Shown: positions 9,629-24,800 of the stretch, one piece after another | Position numbering within the stretch: the stretch's first letter is position 1 | How the letters are laid out: every line of letters starts with the position of its first letter | Assembly (NCBI RefSeq): GCF_041381155.1 | Contig: NC_091135.1 | Coordinates: 8,547,620 to 8,611,619 of the forward strand | Source of the DNA: Argopecten irradians | Lineage: Eukaryota > Mollusca > Bivalvia > Pectinida > Pectinidae | Length of the DNA: 64,000 nucleotides | Direction of reading: 5' to 3' | The notes under the pieces: model-generated | The model's database searches: none | What the model saw: only the letters and a program-made list of their open reading frames with translations | Told to the model about the DNA's origin: nothing | Program-made: the position numbers and the translations under genes

Positions 9629-12429
9629 AGGAAGAAAAACTCAAAAGATAAAATCCTAAATTTAGTCGCCTTATACGATTAAAATTCTAACGTCTTCTTT
9701 ATTGTTTACCTATTTATTACATGTAAGTATTAATTTACACATGTTCATGAAATGCAGCAAATGCAATGTACTGCACTTATACATGCGCTTAAAACGAACG
9801 CTGGTGATAGAATATTGGCATTTTATATAAAGGAAAAACAATCATTCGAAATGACATGTTTTATGTTTATTTGTCAATATTTTGTATGCACCATTAATTA
9901 TTATATATCAAACAATAAAAAGATAAAATATAATTAGGTAGTTAAACATACAATTTGTAATATAACTTACGCTTAACACAAAAGTAACTGACCATAAAAA
10001 AGAAATAATTTAAAGAGAGTTTACCTACTTGTCATATGAATATTACTTCATTAGTATCGCTCTGTATCATATCATTGGAAGACCAGTGATAAGGATAGAT
10101 GTTTCATATATACAGTATCTTATAGCACGGGGAGCATTCTTAGACATCACATGTGTTATACAATCTATCAGAACTATAAACCGCTGCTGCTTCTAGACCG
10201 AAGGATACAGCGATATACATGCACCTAATCTGCTAAAGAATATGTTTACTGTACAACGTATTTCATTACCATTTTTGTTCTAGAAGATAAGAAATGTCAC
10301 TGTATCGATCACTAAGCATAACTCTTAACGGATTAAAATGTATCACGTCCCTCCCCGTGTAAAGTATATAATTTATTTTGGACAAATTACAGATAATCAC
10401 ATCAATTGAATGAACATATAAATGAAAATCAAAAACAGGTTACAAAAGAATTCTAGTTGAGAAAATAGCACAACAAAAGAACAAACAATTATAAAAGAAA
10501 AGATGATATCAATGTGTTACATCAGCTTTTGACACAGAGATAACATTAGAGATACATGTATAATCATCCTTGTTTTGTTCAGTATTTACTTTATTCGATA
10601 TAAATAAAATTTGTACATATACATACTGTACATATATAAATCACGCAGTGTCTTATTTGGTCACTTAATCATATGTGATTTAAAAATGCGTCATCTTTTT
10701 AACGATAAGAAAATCATGTAATATAACATAAACTCGACAATTGCTGTCTGCATTTGCACAAATGATTTTACAGTTGATTTCCTTCTGTGCAAGAGGTTTT
10801 GAATTATTTCCAAAATAAATTGTAAGAAGTTTTAAAGATGACTGGATCCAAATACATGTAATTGTCAATGGATTCGATATTGATACCCTCTGTAGACTCA
10901 TAAGCACATCAAAGCTATAATCTTTTTAAATGAAATGATGGAAAGTGGAAATTTCACTGTTTGTTTTAAGACGTTGACAGCCAAACCTATGCTCCAAAAC
11001 CAAATCGTATCTCAACATTTATCATGATGCATGCTTTGCCAATATTCCGGGGAGTCAGCTATTTTCAAAACATCTTCAATGGACTTTAATAATTGACGAA
11101 GTCAACACTGAGGTTAAATTGCTATTGATAATGCCTAACTTTACACCTGCTTCTAAATGCCTCCAGCCTTCACACGGGTAGATTACATGAACATGTCCAC
11201 GAAGTTATTGTTCGTAAACAATAGATCGGTTGTATTATACTGTAGTCTGGACATGCAACTCACCACTTAAAAGTCAACAAAGAAAATTAATGTAAACAAA
11301 TTTTCCACCAATATTTTGCCATTCAAAACAAGAAAAAAATACGAAAAGGTGTCTGTAAATAAGAGGTTACCTCCACAAAGGGTTGCTTGTTTTGTACCTA
11401 AATTGTCAAATAGATTACTAGATCAATACATCATCGGATATGAATCGAACCACTTATCGGATAACAAAGCCACCGAATGCATGTACGGGAAACTGTTCAC
11501 TATGCGAATATTTATGTATTATGTGTTTAAATGGTAAGAGCTGTCTACAGATAATCAAAGATAATATACACAGTGTTTGTTTACACGCACTGGTTAAATG
11601 GAATGCATATTATAAAAACTTTAAATAAAATACATATATAAATCACCATTTAACATGATAAATCCTGTAATTACGATGAGATGCTTTTCATGAAACGCCA
11701 ATGTATTTTAGCTATGTAAATATCCTTTCTATATGTGTTCCATTTTTAGACATGATTGTAGGTCACCTGTAAAATTGATAGAGTTTACAGAATTCATATA
11801 AGTCGGTGATGATATTTATTAAGTGGATAAAATTTACAGAGGATTTAAAATACATAGATTCGTATGTGCATTTTACCGCGACAGGAACTTTTATGCTTAG
11901 CCAATGTCTACGATATATGGACATTTAGAACGTTTTTGAGGCCATGATGATCTGAAAATATCATAGAATGACGTGGTCGTGTCAGTTAACGGAATGAAAT
12001 ATGTGAATGAGATAATCAAAATATTCATCTTTATGACAGTTATCCGAAGGTCTCCTAAATGAAAGTTGAATAAATAGTTAGTGCTGTGAATAAATAAATA
12101 GATAAATAAATAAATAAATCAATAAATAGCAGAAAGAGTATATTTACAAGTCGGCTCATAGGTCAAAATAACATTACATATGAAGCATTTGAGTCATTTT
12201 GAATTTTGCGTCTATTGTTCCTGATGTCATAAGTTTATAAGAATTGAACTGATCTCAATCGTTTTAAAGGAGGATGCCGTCTGGACAACAGCAAATACTT
12301 CACGAATAGCTGACGTACTCTTATTTCGACTTTTCCAACTGGCTTATATACGGTCATAATTCATATCAAATCAGTGTATCCATTTTTAGAAACATTGAGT
12401 CAATATTTCTTTGTGAACTTAAACCGTTG
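9629..12429. other. Intergenic stretch without recognisable genes
   Basis: It is AT-rich, and only short chance open frames are present on both strands. The single clear structure is a degenerate (AAAT)n microsatellite at about 12088-12128. I see no splice-bounded coding exon. Confidence 0.5.
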
Positions 12430-12660
12430 CGTTCTTCGTGGTGGCGATCTATGGCCAACGTTTTTCTTGTTATTAACATGTACATCAGATTTTTTTTACA
12501 TTTATCAAAAAAAAACCGACATATCTAATATAAAAATAAAGGACTTTTGTATTGTTTCAAATCGTGTTATGCTGCCCTGGTATAATTTAAACTTACTAAA
12601 ATTACACGTGCAATTCTACCAGGGCGATATAAGACCATATGAACCGATACAAAGATCCAT
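12430..12660. repeat. Dispersed repeat family R, copy 2
   Basis: It shares ordered motifs (GTTCTTC.TGGTGG.GATCTATGGCC near the start, CTACCAGGGCGATATAAGACC and GAACC.ATACAAAG near the end) with the copies at 3620-3865 and 12895-13165. It is more diverged than copy 3. A long open frame crosses it and the adjoining AT microsatellite, but its composition is not gene-like. Confidence 0.45.
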
Positions 12661-12709
12661 AGTTGATATACTGTGTACATATATATATAAATATTGTATC
12701 AGTAAGGCA

Positions 12710-12712
<3 letters not shown>

Positions 12713-12742
<30 letters not shown>
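12713..12742. repeat. (AT)n microsatellite
   Basis: About fifteen uninterrupted AT dinucleotides between two copies of repeat family R. Confidence 0.9.
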
Positions 12743-12745
<3 letters not shown>

Positions 12746-12894
12746 GTACATGCTCTGATTTTCAACTATTCTCATTGGCTGATTCATGATCACGCGAAGT
12801 TCGATATCGCGGTGTTTCCATTTACAGATTTACAGGTACCAGTTTACAATGTAATGTTCATTTGGTGAAGTCACATACGGGTTAAAAAAATTTT

Positions 12895-13165
12895 GTGTTC
12901 GTAAGTTATATTGCCCAAACATTGAGTTCTTCAGGGTGCCGTCATATGCCTATTGTTCTTTTTGACATGAACATGAACATCAGATAATAATTTTGGCATT
13001 TGTCAATGAAACTACATATCTAATGTACATATGTAAAATTAGATACAGTATCCTATATTGTAGTAAAAAAAGTAATGACCTCTGGAGTCTGGCTACTCCT
13101 TTTATTATTATTTGAATCTACCAGGGAAATATTACACCGTATGAACCTCAACAAAGGTTCATATT
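12895..13165. repeat. Dispersed repeat family R, copy 3
   Basis: ATTGCCCAAACATTGAGTTC and TTCAGGGTGCCGTCATATGCC near the start, and CTACCAGGGAAATATTACAC and CTCAACAAAGGTTC near the end, match copy 1 at 3620-3865 in the same order and at similar spacing. The boundaries are approximate. Confidence 0.5.
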
Positions 13166-13929
13166 TTATTATTTTGTCAAGAAATGGTATATAGTACATT
13201 GTATATCAGAAATGCCTATAATTTATGATGCGCTGTATCTAGGTAACTGGTCGACTAACAGTTGTTATATATATTCCTCAAAGAAAATACGTTCTTCTAC
13301 TCGGTAGGGGTACACTAAATATTTAAGTGCATTTTAAATTTAACACAATTCGGTAAAAATAAACAATTGAACAAACAAACAAAAATCTCCAAAATAATTT
13401 TCATTATGTAAAATTTGAACTACCAGAAACTCAAATAATATTTTTGTTCAAGCAAAATTATTCAAATTAAATATGTTGTGTTAAAATAAACACAAAACCA
13501 ACGAAAGAATAAGTACTGGTAACTGGACCGTCTATATTGTACATGTACAGTGTAATTCTACAGCAATCTAATATATTAGTGTGTTCATTAAAATTGTTTA
13601 TAAGTGTAGTATATATAATTTGTATACGATGACGCTATCCTTTATGTTGTGTTCGTTTTTATGTGATATTGAAGTCTTGTTCGGTATCATTAAAGCGAAA
13701 ACAATAAGTACTGGCTATCACGCCTTTTGCTTCTGCGGCTGTTGCCTTCTGCGGGATAATATAACTCTTTCCTCTAGGTTACCTCAGCACATATTTCTTT
13801 CAGTTATGATCCTACATTCATACAATGTGCAATGATATAACAGACAGCTACGTCCAATGTTATTCTTTTTTGCAACAACCATTTGTTTGGTGCTTAAACA
13901 CAACGAAATGATAAACCATTCTCCAATGA

Positions 13930-15886
13930 TTATCCGAAATCGTTTACAGTTGTGAATCCTTCGTGCAGTTTCGCAGGATATGTTCGTCCGTGTTCGATAG
14001 ATCGAATATATTTGGCATTCGTTGTTTGTTTTATCGGCCGCGTGCCAACATATTCGGTAACATAGTTATTCTGGATAGGAGACGGGACAACACTTCCATT
14101 GTCATGTAGCCTTTCCGTCAACATTTCCTTGTCTCTTACTACGGGCAATAAAGCAGCCTGCAATGTCCGTTTCTCCTTCTTTTCACGTTCCAGTAATTTC
14201 TCCAGCTCTTCACAGCGATCCTGGACATCGTTTGTGAAGTGGATGAGGTCAGGTTTTACCTCGAGTTCGATGTGCATGTCTTTTTGTACAAGATTCTGAT
14301 GGAATTTCACAGTAGCAATCTGCCTCTCAAGCGCGTAACGTTGTAGCCTATTCCTCTCGTACATCGTTCTCATTTGTTTGTAATCTGATTGTTTCCGATA
14401 CCGAACGGCGGATTGGATATTTTTGGCAAGTTCAGTCTTCTCGGATTCAAGCTTTTCAAGACTGGCTTCAAGCTTAATCCGTCTATCTTCTGTCTCATGG
14501 ATTGCGAGATGGAGTTCATTTGAACGTTCCTCGCGTTTCATTAGTCGTTGGAGTTCGGTTAGATCCTTGTCTAATTCCTGTTGTCGGCGAGATATGTCCT
14601 TTGATAACACTGATAGACGCCGAGACAGTTGTTCTTCTATTGCGGCTAGCTTGTCTAACTTTTCATTAACGTCTTTGGTTTTCTTGTCGTCAAGTCTAAG
14701 CCATCGTCTTGCCAACCATGCCGCCTTTTGGAATTTGACCAGAACATCTGGCAATACACGCAACAAACAATGGGTCTTTACATTCTTCAATTTCAAATGA
14801 TGAACGGCTTGTTCACTGTCTTGGCTAAACATTTCATGGTTTATAGTTGTTTCGTTGTCGAGCAGAAAGTCAATTCGTTCTTTTAGGAGAGATAGTCTTT
14901 GTGCAATGTTTTCAATTTCAGTATTGTCGTACAGATTCTTGATGTCCCGGAATTCGCGTCCGAGTAAAAGAAGAGCTGCACGTGACAACATTCGTTTGCG
15001 GGTCTCATGAATGTCCTCAGACGAACCCTCACTTTCGGCGTCCGACATAGCAAACGAACTCCAGCCGGATAATCCGGTTAGACCACTTAGACCACTGTCA
15101 AAGGAACCATAAGACACTAGACTTAGGTTTGATACGGACATTGCTGAGTCAACTGACCTCTCCCTGTCCGGAGCTGCAGTGGCCACTTCCAGAAAATATT
15201 TAAACAACGGATTAAATATCCTATCAACGAAATTCGCTCTTAATTCCCGTAAATATTTCAAATAATCGAAGAACCAAGCGAAGTATTGCATCATTGTGTC
15301 CGGTGCGATGTTTGTCTGAAATCCAGGTTTACGGCTTCTATTGCGCATATGTATGCGTCTGGCTTCCGCTTTGAATGCTTGACGGAGCCCAGCAATGGTT
15401 TGTATGTCCTTTGATCCTTTTATCCTTTTCGACAATTCCTTGTACATTTTGTACATTAAATCGGAGTTGAAGTTATCATGGCACCTATAGATTTTATCTT
15501 CGAACGCTTCGATTTGATTGTAGAGTACATTGCTTCTGTACTTATCGTCTGAGGTGAGCAGCTTCAGCTGTGGAATAAAGCAGATACAAGGTTAATGTGA
15601 CATATCAGTATACTTTGTAACAGTTCAACGCTATCAAACAATCATAAATGTGAAGCAAAAGAATAAAGTACAAAATATGTAACAAAATACTCCAAGTTTA
15701 AATTCCATATTTATCAATGCCCTCAAATTCCAATTACTTGTATCAATAAGTTTAGACATGATTATGATATTTGTTTGTTTGTTTGAGTCAGATATAATTA
15801 TAAGAGCAGCATCATTTATTCGACTGGTAATTACCTGTATTTTTTCTGCTGCCCAATGCCGATTGGAGTCCTGGTTGTCTGGCGAC
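13930..15886 (-). CDS. Coiled-coil protein of unknown function (3' part of gene, two exons seen)
   Basis: Two spliced minus-strand exons were found: 15835-15886 (acceptor TTATAG, donor ACAG|GTAATT) and the terminal exon 13930-15567 (acceptor CCACAG, stop TAA at 13932-13930). They join in frame as AAEKIQ|LKLLTSDD and give 562 visible residues. The order is: an N-terminal helical part rich in aromatic and basic residues (about 1-150); a Ser-rich low-complexity linker (YGSFDSGLSGLTGLSGWSSF, then acidic Ser/Glu); and a long charged region with heptad-like Leu spacing (LSLLKERIDFLL; LDKLAAIEEQLSRRLSVLSK; CEELEKLLEREKKEKRTL) predicted to be coiled coil. The tail is short and polar. No enzyme motif, signal peptide or membrane segment is seen, so it is probably cytoplasmic. 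The first visible exon enters in phase 2, so more exons lie upstream; I could not find them with confidence. I do not recognise the family. Confidence 0.85.
15835..15886 (-). CDS. Coiled-coil gene, penultimate exon
   Basis: The exon is 52 nt and encodes SPDNQDSNRHWAAEKIQ after one shared base. Both splice sites fit the consensus, and the reading frame continues directly into the terminal exon. It is separated from that exon by a 267-bp intron. Confidence 0.75.
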
Positions 15887-18800
15887 CTATAACATAAAAC
15901 AGATTTTAAGACATTGCGGCTAGCTTCACAAAGTGCGTTAACACGTATGTATGTATACGTTGACAAATGCAATGGCACAATCCTTCTTTGTGATGCGAAA
16001 GGACTATGTAATCTATTACTAAAACAACCGAACATAAAACTCAATCTGTAATATGTAATTATATTCTGTAATTAAATTAGCTCTATATGAAAATTACATT
16101 AAATATGTTGTTTTCTGATCTCGTACTTGGGATTCTTTTTTTTTTTTATAAATTTCTATAGGCAGCCAAGGATTTTAAACAACATATGATGCGTAGGTGG
16201 TGGATGAAAGTCAGCGTATCACATTAAAATCACAGTCTATGCTCAGTGTGAGATTCAAACTCAACAGACCACCATAGCAACTTGACAACCTCAGCCCATT
16301 TTTGGTATCGTATGTAACCTGCATCACTTACATATGGTAAAGAAACACACGATAAAACTACACTCGAAAGTATATTTCAGGGTCAATTATTTTTTATAAA
16401 CGTCGGAATTTTATTTTATATAATTTATCGTTTGGTACGTATACTGGAAAACACAAGCAGCTAGCGTCAATAATTCTCGTGTCCAAAACTCTTTTGATTT
16501 GAAGTCGACAACGTTCACTGTTCATCTGTACCGACATATCATACATACTCACACGTATAATAAATGTTAGCTATCGAAATAGGCAACTTTATATCGATTT
16601 TTAAAATATATTAATACAAACCCATAACCATCACTACAATATGAATGTTTTAAAAGGCATATACTATCAACGTTGAAGTATTATGTTCTATCGGGTCACG
16701 TAATATGTTTTTACAGTTCATGTAACCTTCATGGAGATTACAATGCACATTGTTATTCTTTTATGACTGCAAGCAATATCCTGGCCTTTGAAATATATTT
16801 CTATACTAGAAATTTAACTCTTGGCATGGGAATTATATGTAATCCATTAATCGATTCAACAACGTATTACTGAAACCAAGTCGTAATAATACAATTCATG
16901 TCATAACAACCGGTTTTATTATTGTAATTCTTTGCTGTACAGTCACTGAACGTTTGATTTATTTCATTTTTTATAATAGCAACAGTGATACAATATGATT
17001 TGTTAGCATTATAACCGATCATGGGAAATATATCAGTGCATGCATTTCATTGAAGCGCCTGACGTAGTATAATGGTATGATACATTTCATCCTTCGGAAC
17101 CTAACAGCATCAATACAGGTGAATATAACTAAACAAACGATCGATGGAGTCGCATGATTAAGTGAAATTGTACCCCTCACACATTTTGTTTTCAAAGTTC
17201 ATGCGATGTGAACATTCAGATCGTAACCTTCCCAAATGGATTTGCATAATGTTTTGTCCGTGTTAAAAAAGATATTTAGTGCATTGTTCACTAAATATTT
17301 ATACAACTTAAAAAGGAATTTAAAGCTTTCCTGTCATTTTAGTAAGATTATAGATGTGTAACAAAATAATGACACTGCACATATCACTGTGCAAACACCG
17401 AGGGTCATGCTTTGCATGTTAGAATGAGAATCAAGATAATTTAAAGGTAGGTTTCGCCCAACCAAATAAATATTTTTTGTAAAATCCGATAAACGGAAGA
17501 AATGATGAAAAAACATATTGAAAACATCTCAATTTAATTTCTTTATGCGTTTGAGATTAAACAAATGTGTCTTGAATACAAAATTGAAGGAAATCCTTGA
17601 TTTATTACGCACTTAAAGTAAACAAAATGGCTGAACGAAAGTGTGTGAGATACAAAAAAAAATCTGAATCGGCAACAAATTTGATGAAATTATAATGGGA
17701 TAGGTAGCACCCTAGGATATCTACAGCGAATTAAATTCAGAGATGATATGTAGCAATAGAAAAAAACAGAAGCCACATCTCAAGCGGAAACTTGTTGGGA
17801 TTCGTGTAACAGCGTTGCACGTGGCGATTTAAATTTCAACACATCTATATATATATGCCAGCGCACATACAGCCGCAGACTAACTACATGTATGTTTGGT
17901 GTACTAAGCTAGCGAGCTTACGTAAGTCACATGAAGTGTTTTTTAGATTAAGTCCATCATACAATGTACTTCGATTTGTTGTTGTTGTTTTTTTAACTAC
18001 ACATGCCGTGGCAAACTGTCACTGCCATCTGACTTTTGTTGCACGCTTCCGTTTGTTGCTGCAGCCTCGTTTTGGAAAAAATACGTCATGTTCTATGTAA
18101 AACTTGACTTCGCTCTATTTTTAGAGGAGTATTTTCCTGGTCAAGCTAGGCAACTGACCATCCATATTGTTCGCTGTATGCATTGAAAATGATCTGAATA
18201 TATTATATCTATGTACAGGTAATTCAATTTCGTAGTCTTTATATTTCATTGGGCGAAACCTACCTTTAAAGAGGCATTTACAAGAACAGAGCTTAATAGG
18301 CATATCTGCATCATATAGATACTTGTTGATTGATTAAGTCCACCGTGTTGATACGTCATTTAAGGACAACCTATTCTGTATGAAATTTGCTTTATCTGTG
18401 AATATCTTTAGTCTTTAGAAACTGCGGTATATGTATATAGAGAAAGTAAACGCAGTGATTGTTTGACCAGAATTTCGAATTCGCTATCGAATCTATTTCA
18501 TTTCTAAAATGGTAAAAATATATATCATTTTACGAACTTACAGTAAATGTATATAGTAAAATTAGATGACTTTCAAATAGCTATGCTTGAAGTTTTCGGT
18601 GAATCAATGACAATACTAAAATGTCAAACTTTTTACACTCAGTCTGTGTCATTACATCAAGTCCAAATAGGTCATAACAATTTATTACCTCTGTAGGACA
18701 CGTTTATAGAATGTATGCGATCTATTATAGTAGAATATATTCACAATGTTGGTCAAAACTATTATTCCATTGATACCTTTATAAATACAATTACTCATTG

Positions 18801-21800
18801 TATGTATTTGACTTTTTCCTAACCGATATGCATTGTGAACAAGTATAAATATAGGCCGCTGGAACATGTAGGTAATTGGGAACGAAAATATAGTAAAAGT
18901 TATTTAAATAGTAAGTGATTTGGCAGTTATAAACTTACACTACACCGACCTTTTTAAATAAATATTTATTTTCCATGTTTCATTTGATCAAGGAACTTTC
19001 CTGCCCTCTGAATTGAACAAAAAAATATAAACGCTTTTTATAGTTGTAGAATGAAAGTCACTTCGTGTTTGATCATTACACATGTTTCGTATGTATGCAT
19101 TAATGATTTCAAAAAGTTGGCAAAGAACGATGAATGAAAAAATACTGTTTATACATGGATAACACAAATTTCGGGTCATTCCAGTACTAATATGTTTCCA
19201 AAGACTTATAAACAAATCCGATTTGGACAACAATCCTTAATATATAGTATACTATACTAGTATGTTAAATAATAACTCGAATGACCTCAACCTGTTTTGA
19301 TAAACAAGCAAATAAATCTTAAAGGATAAAAGAAAATAGATACTGACCATCTAGGAGATTATGATACGACTTTATATTCAATTTCCGGTGTACTATATAC
19401 GATCTTCCCCTAGACTACACAGCATTCATGGATTCTAACTAATATACGTCATTAAATGAATAGATACAGCACCGAACAAAGCATACAGACTTTGTATACT
19501 TCATACGAATGATATGCCAATATTTTCCTTTCCAAATGATAATTCTCGGATAACATTTCAGCACACATTTGTTTATTTGTTAACATACAAGTCCGTAAAA
19601 TCTCTATATCAAATAAACTTTAGGTAAATGTACCATGAATATGGATCCCACTTATGAACGAGGTATGCTTTAAATTTCACTCGTAAGCAGTAAGATGAAT
19701 GAATTTCGGTGCATTATAGATAGTGTTATGTGGAGATAAAATTCTGGGTAAATGAAGTGAATGTCCCCGTGGACATTAAATTCTGCTCGTAAGCAAGCGT
19801 TTCCAGTGTATTAACTTTACAGAAAGAGTGCGAGGGAACTCCTAGCAAGGCGACACGATGTATTCATGTCATTTCACTGATACCAACGACAGTTCTGACA
19901 AACGTTACATGACCCATATGAAATTGACACCCAGCAAAATAAATAAACATGGACATGTTATTGACGTTTGGTAAATTCATAATCTACCTGAATGCTTATC
20001 GGGAAACGTATGGTTACCTTTATACATAAAGTTAAGTTTTATTTAATGTAATGATTTATTTGTTCTGAACTTCAGTAAAAAAAACGCCTATATTTAGTAG
20101 TTATCCGTATGTCACATTTTCAATTAAATTAAATAATGACGAATGCGATCCATCATACTTTTATTACTGTTTACATACACTTTGTATGTTTTCTCTTCAA
20201 TCTTAACTTACATAATATGTAATATATATTTGTAGAGTAGAATGAAGACAACTTGAACATAGATCTTGTCTGCCGGGGAGAAAACACGTCACCAAATGCA
20301 CTACAGGAACTGTCATCAAATTCTTCAAAAAGTACTCCAGGGGTAGTGTGTTTTTTTTTCTTTTCTATCTATCATTAATCTATCTGTCAGGTAACGTAGT
20401 GTGACTCGGGTGTCATTTATGACGTATGCACATGGATGAGACATGCAAAAACCTATGCAAAAAGTGGTCAACTTTCATATAGTACGCTTATACTTAAGTT
20501 TAATGAAATAAAAAACTTGGCACATGGAATCTATAAGTTTTTGTCATATCATTTTGGATTTTTGAAAGCAACCTTGAAAAACAACCAGCGTTAATACCCA
20601 GCTCAGAGTATAGGGAGAGAATTCCACAAGAACGAGACGTGTTAAATATCTTATACGTATATGACCCTTTCTTGATCAGCTTCTTTATAAAATTGCATTA
20701 TTTATATCGTCTGTATGTTATGTCATGATGTTCAGCACTCGATGCCTTTTTATACCCCTCTTTCCATACTGCACTAATGACCAGTAATTTATCAGAAGAC
20801 ATATACAATATACCACTATATGCCTTTTATATTATCATGTAATGCGCGAATAGACGGGTTTTGGAAATGCTGAATCATTTGAAAATAGAAATGACCCGAT
20901 CAATTACCAGTAATTTGTTCAGCTATAAGGCAGAAAATTATACTTAAAACATCTATTCATTGCACATGAATGCACACGACTTAAGAAAATATTCTATTGC
21001 CATCATAATTCAAGACTATAATTAATTACATTAATCACGATTCATGGAATTTAATGGGGTTTTTATTAATACGTTTAGTGTTTTAGATTACCAACATATT
21101 TCTAAGAGTAAACATCATCTTGTCGTGAATGGATAAATGTCATACATTATATATTACATAATTATTAGATCATCAGACAGAATCTGTTTTCAACTGGTTG
21201 GACAGACATCAATACTTGATTATGATAATCTAAAATTGAAAAAATGATTTACATCACGTGTAGCTAATTACACAAATCTGTAAAGTGCACACTAATGACC
21301 TGTGTGTTTAGGAATTATCATTTTTACTTGGCGACACATTTTGTACTTGTGTGTCTTGTAAGTCTATCATATGAAATGCCACATCGTCATTAACGTATTG
21401 TGCTCATAGTTAAAACTATCTGGTGGTTATTTAATTTGTGATGTTTAAAGGCTAAAATAAAGGGCACATTGAAATCAATTGGTTATCAGTATATGACCAT
21501 GTCATCGCGTTCATTAACACCACCAAGATAGACCGCGTGCAGCCGACAGTTCTGCCTTCTTAAGCCTCCCTGATCCCTAAATCAATTCGCCTGTCTGTAT
21601 GATATGACTAGGATCTATTAATCAATTTCGGTGTCAGTCAAACTAACAACTTAACTTTCGGTATAACGAGGTATCGTCTCAGAGACACCTGGTATACAGA
21701 CGGCATTGGTTGAGGATTCCTTCTCAGCAAGGCACAAACTGAGATATACTTGAAATATTTTATGCAATCCATTCGCTTGTACATACTAAAATACAATGTC

Positions 21801-24800
21801 TGGCATAACTTCTATGTTATTTTTTTTAATTTGATAAGACTTTAATAAATATAGCAAAATTCCAACGGTAGCTTTATTACGATATCCTAAAACTGTGTTT
21901 AAATATGTATAATCAAGTTTAGTTTAACGTTAAATGTCACATCATCAATACTTATTATGACGTCACCATGAATCGATACTGACGATATGACTGCAGTCAC
22001 AGATCTATGAATGTCAATTTATAAGTAACAATACCGTATGTTGAATATAATTACGGATTGACCGTGACATCTTCGACATGAATATGTATAAAACATACAA
22101 TAGTCTGCTAAGATACAAATGTATACATGTACCTAAAACAGCATGTGAAGAATTCGGGATTTCAAACGGCATTAAAGATATCTATATATATCACATTGTA
22201 TCCCTGGCTATAAAAGGTATTACTTTATGTAACAAAATGTGTTCATAATGTTTGAAAATTAATTGCATGTCATGAAATGTCTTTAAATTCAAAGGTTTAG
22301 AAATTAATTGGCATTTATGAAATATGTTTAACGACATATGTCTCTACAAAGTAATGGAGTCGGTTACGAATTGATACTGCATACATATATGATTTATGTA
22401 TGGTTCAGACTGTGCTAAAAAGTATATAAGGATAATGCGTGAAAAAGTTCACTCAAACTGCGTTGCATTTTCAACACTACCTAGGAAATGTTCCATGTCA
22501 TGATGAACACTACATTATTTCTGACACTGATTACATAGGAGATTCCTTTGATGAAATTCTTACAAAAGAGGACAGCCTGCTTAAGTGGCAAATTCTTAAG
22601 ATGTCACCTAAAAGGTTTTAAATGGATCTAAATAGGTATAGATGGCAATAATGCAGCCTTTATCGTAATCGCCCATTGGAATATCAGTATCAAATACTGA
22701 TATGAATTAATTAGTTCTGGGCAATTAATTTTAAACGAGGAAGCATTATGTTAGTGAGGTGACATGAAAAAATATTTAGGTAACTATTCAATATTTACAC
22801 CACAACCGAGATATTTGGACTACTAAGCATCACAGTTACGTTAAACAATATCAATATTCCTTCGCTTTCATTTTAATACCAAGAAAAACATACACTGTAT
22901 ATACTAAGCGTATGGTAGATTCTAGAATCAAACGTTGGGTTTTATTCTATGTATTCCAAACCGTTGACGAGGTAAATGGCGGGTGCCATGGTACATAAAA
23001 TAGAAACAAACCACTCTTAGTCATGTACACTATGCTCAAGGTGTCCTCTGCTTTTTAGGATCAAATAATTAATCATTACTATTTAATAACGAATCCATAG
23101 GAATCGATTATAAATCTAGAGAAAGGTTGGGTAGCTGTTTTTGTGTTTGCTTGATGATTAAATCCCGTCCCAAACACACACCTTATTGGTACATGTATAA
23201 GTGGCCCATAAAGATCCTGTCACTCACAAACAATAAGATGTAGACAAATACAGACAACACAGTTTGGAATATTTAATATAGCCGTATATTGTTTCAAAAC
23301 AAGCAGAAACAAAGAAGAACTAAACGACTTAACTTCATATAATTGTTGTTTTTTCTTCAAAGAGTTCTCAACGATAAAAAGCATAAGTACAACAAGTGTT
23401 CTGTCTCTCAAGAAACTATTTGACGGTATATGAATATATAATCACATCACATCAATAAGGATTTTAAACTTCAAACTTTTTCAAAAGGATAGTGAAATAT
23501 GAAAAAAGAAAATAGGAAAATCCTGAAAACCAATCAGAGAGAGATATAAAAATGTATATCCCAATTATTCATGGAACTCGGGATGGTTTTGTTTTCGAGA
23601 ATGAGTGGTTAAGGAATTGTGAGTATCTGCTCTTGACGTTTTCGAGCCATCACACATAATTGTATATAATTTACATGATAGTTTTCACCATTTTGTATAA
23701 CAGTTCTGATATTATGCTGTTATATGTGCAATTGTAAATATTATAGAATACATGCATATACAATATGTATATAATCTATGTATATAATGTATCGTTGTTA
23801 AGTTAAAATTTGAGGACGAAAAGACGATGTTATCGGTAAAGGATTACTTATAGAATACATTAACACATATATCAAAGAAATAAGAACTATTAAGACCTAT
23901 AACATTTACAATTAAAGAGGCGAAAGGCTTTGGTACAGTTAAAAACATTTACAAACCCAGGAAATAAGTAAACTTAAAAAATCATACATCATTACTTCAA
24001 ACTATATCACACGTTCTTTGTAGCGTTAAGTGCCCCTTTTGTCATGAATATTCATGCATAAATATTATCAATGGATATAATTGATTTAGCTTTTTAAAGG
24101 AAATACTCTTTGTGTAAGTTAGTTATCTAAAATAGTAATATTTGATAATGATCTCCATTGCAATGGTAGAGAAATAGTTTGATCAACCGGGTAATTTTTT
24201 ACATTGCTCAAAGGTCACCATTATCAGTTAAACATCACAAGGGGGTTATGAGGGAAAAGGGCAATACCACTGGTAAGCATCAATCATTATAACATAAATA
24301 TACACATATATCAAAATCTAAGGAATGGCCTTGTTCGTGTTAATAATAGTTATATATAATATATAGATAAATGAGATTTTACTCACAATGTGACCTTTGT
24401 TGACTGAGAGGAATATTTGTCACCATATAATTATATACTGATCACATTCAAATGTGTCGCCAATGTTAATTACAAAAACTGGGTGATAAAAGATACGGCG
24501 ATAAGAATTATTGACAGAGGTCAAAATTCTTTTATTATTAGCAAAGAATTCTAGAACAAGTTCTGAACCTGAAACGTTTGAATTTATCCCTTATAAATAA
24601 TTACAGTATTTATGGAATATGATAACATTTGGTAATGTGGAGAAGTTTATATTATCTCGAATTAAATGTGACAAAGAAATATATTCAAAAAACATCTAAA
24701 TCTGTCTTAACTCCCCTTCATGTTTGTTTGTTTGTTTGATTATTTTAACGTCCCCTTCAAGTGTAATTCGTTTGCTATCTAAGAAAGTTTGACTGTTGAA

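Noticed and set aside
12374-12868. 164-codon plus-strand open frame
   Set aside because: It crosses a dispersed repeat and an (AT)n microsatellite (YIYIYIYIY tract), with no splice context or family motif.
14099-14800. Plus-strand Ser-rich open frames opposite the coiled-coil exon
   Set aside because: They are antisense shadows of the Glu/Lys/Arg-rich coding strand.
16450-16540. Minus-strand segment MSVQMNSERCRLQ... as a first exon of the coiled-coil gene
   Set aside because: The only phase-compatible donor (TT|GTGTTT) is poor, and nothing ties it to the next exon.
17847-17922. TATA-like tract followed by a good donor (CTTAC|GTAAGT) on the plus strand
   Set aside because: TATATATATATG may be a simple AT run, and no downstream exon was recognised. 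Too weak to call a promoter.
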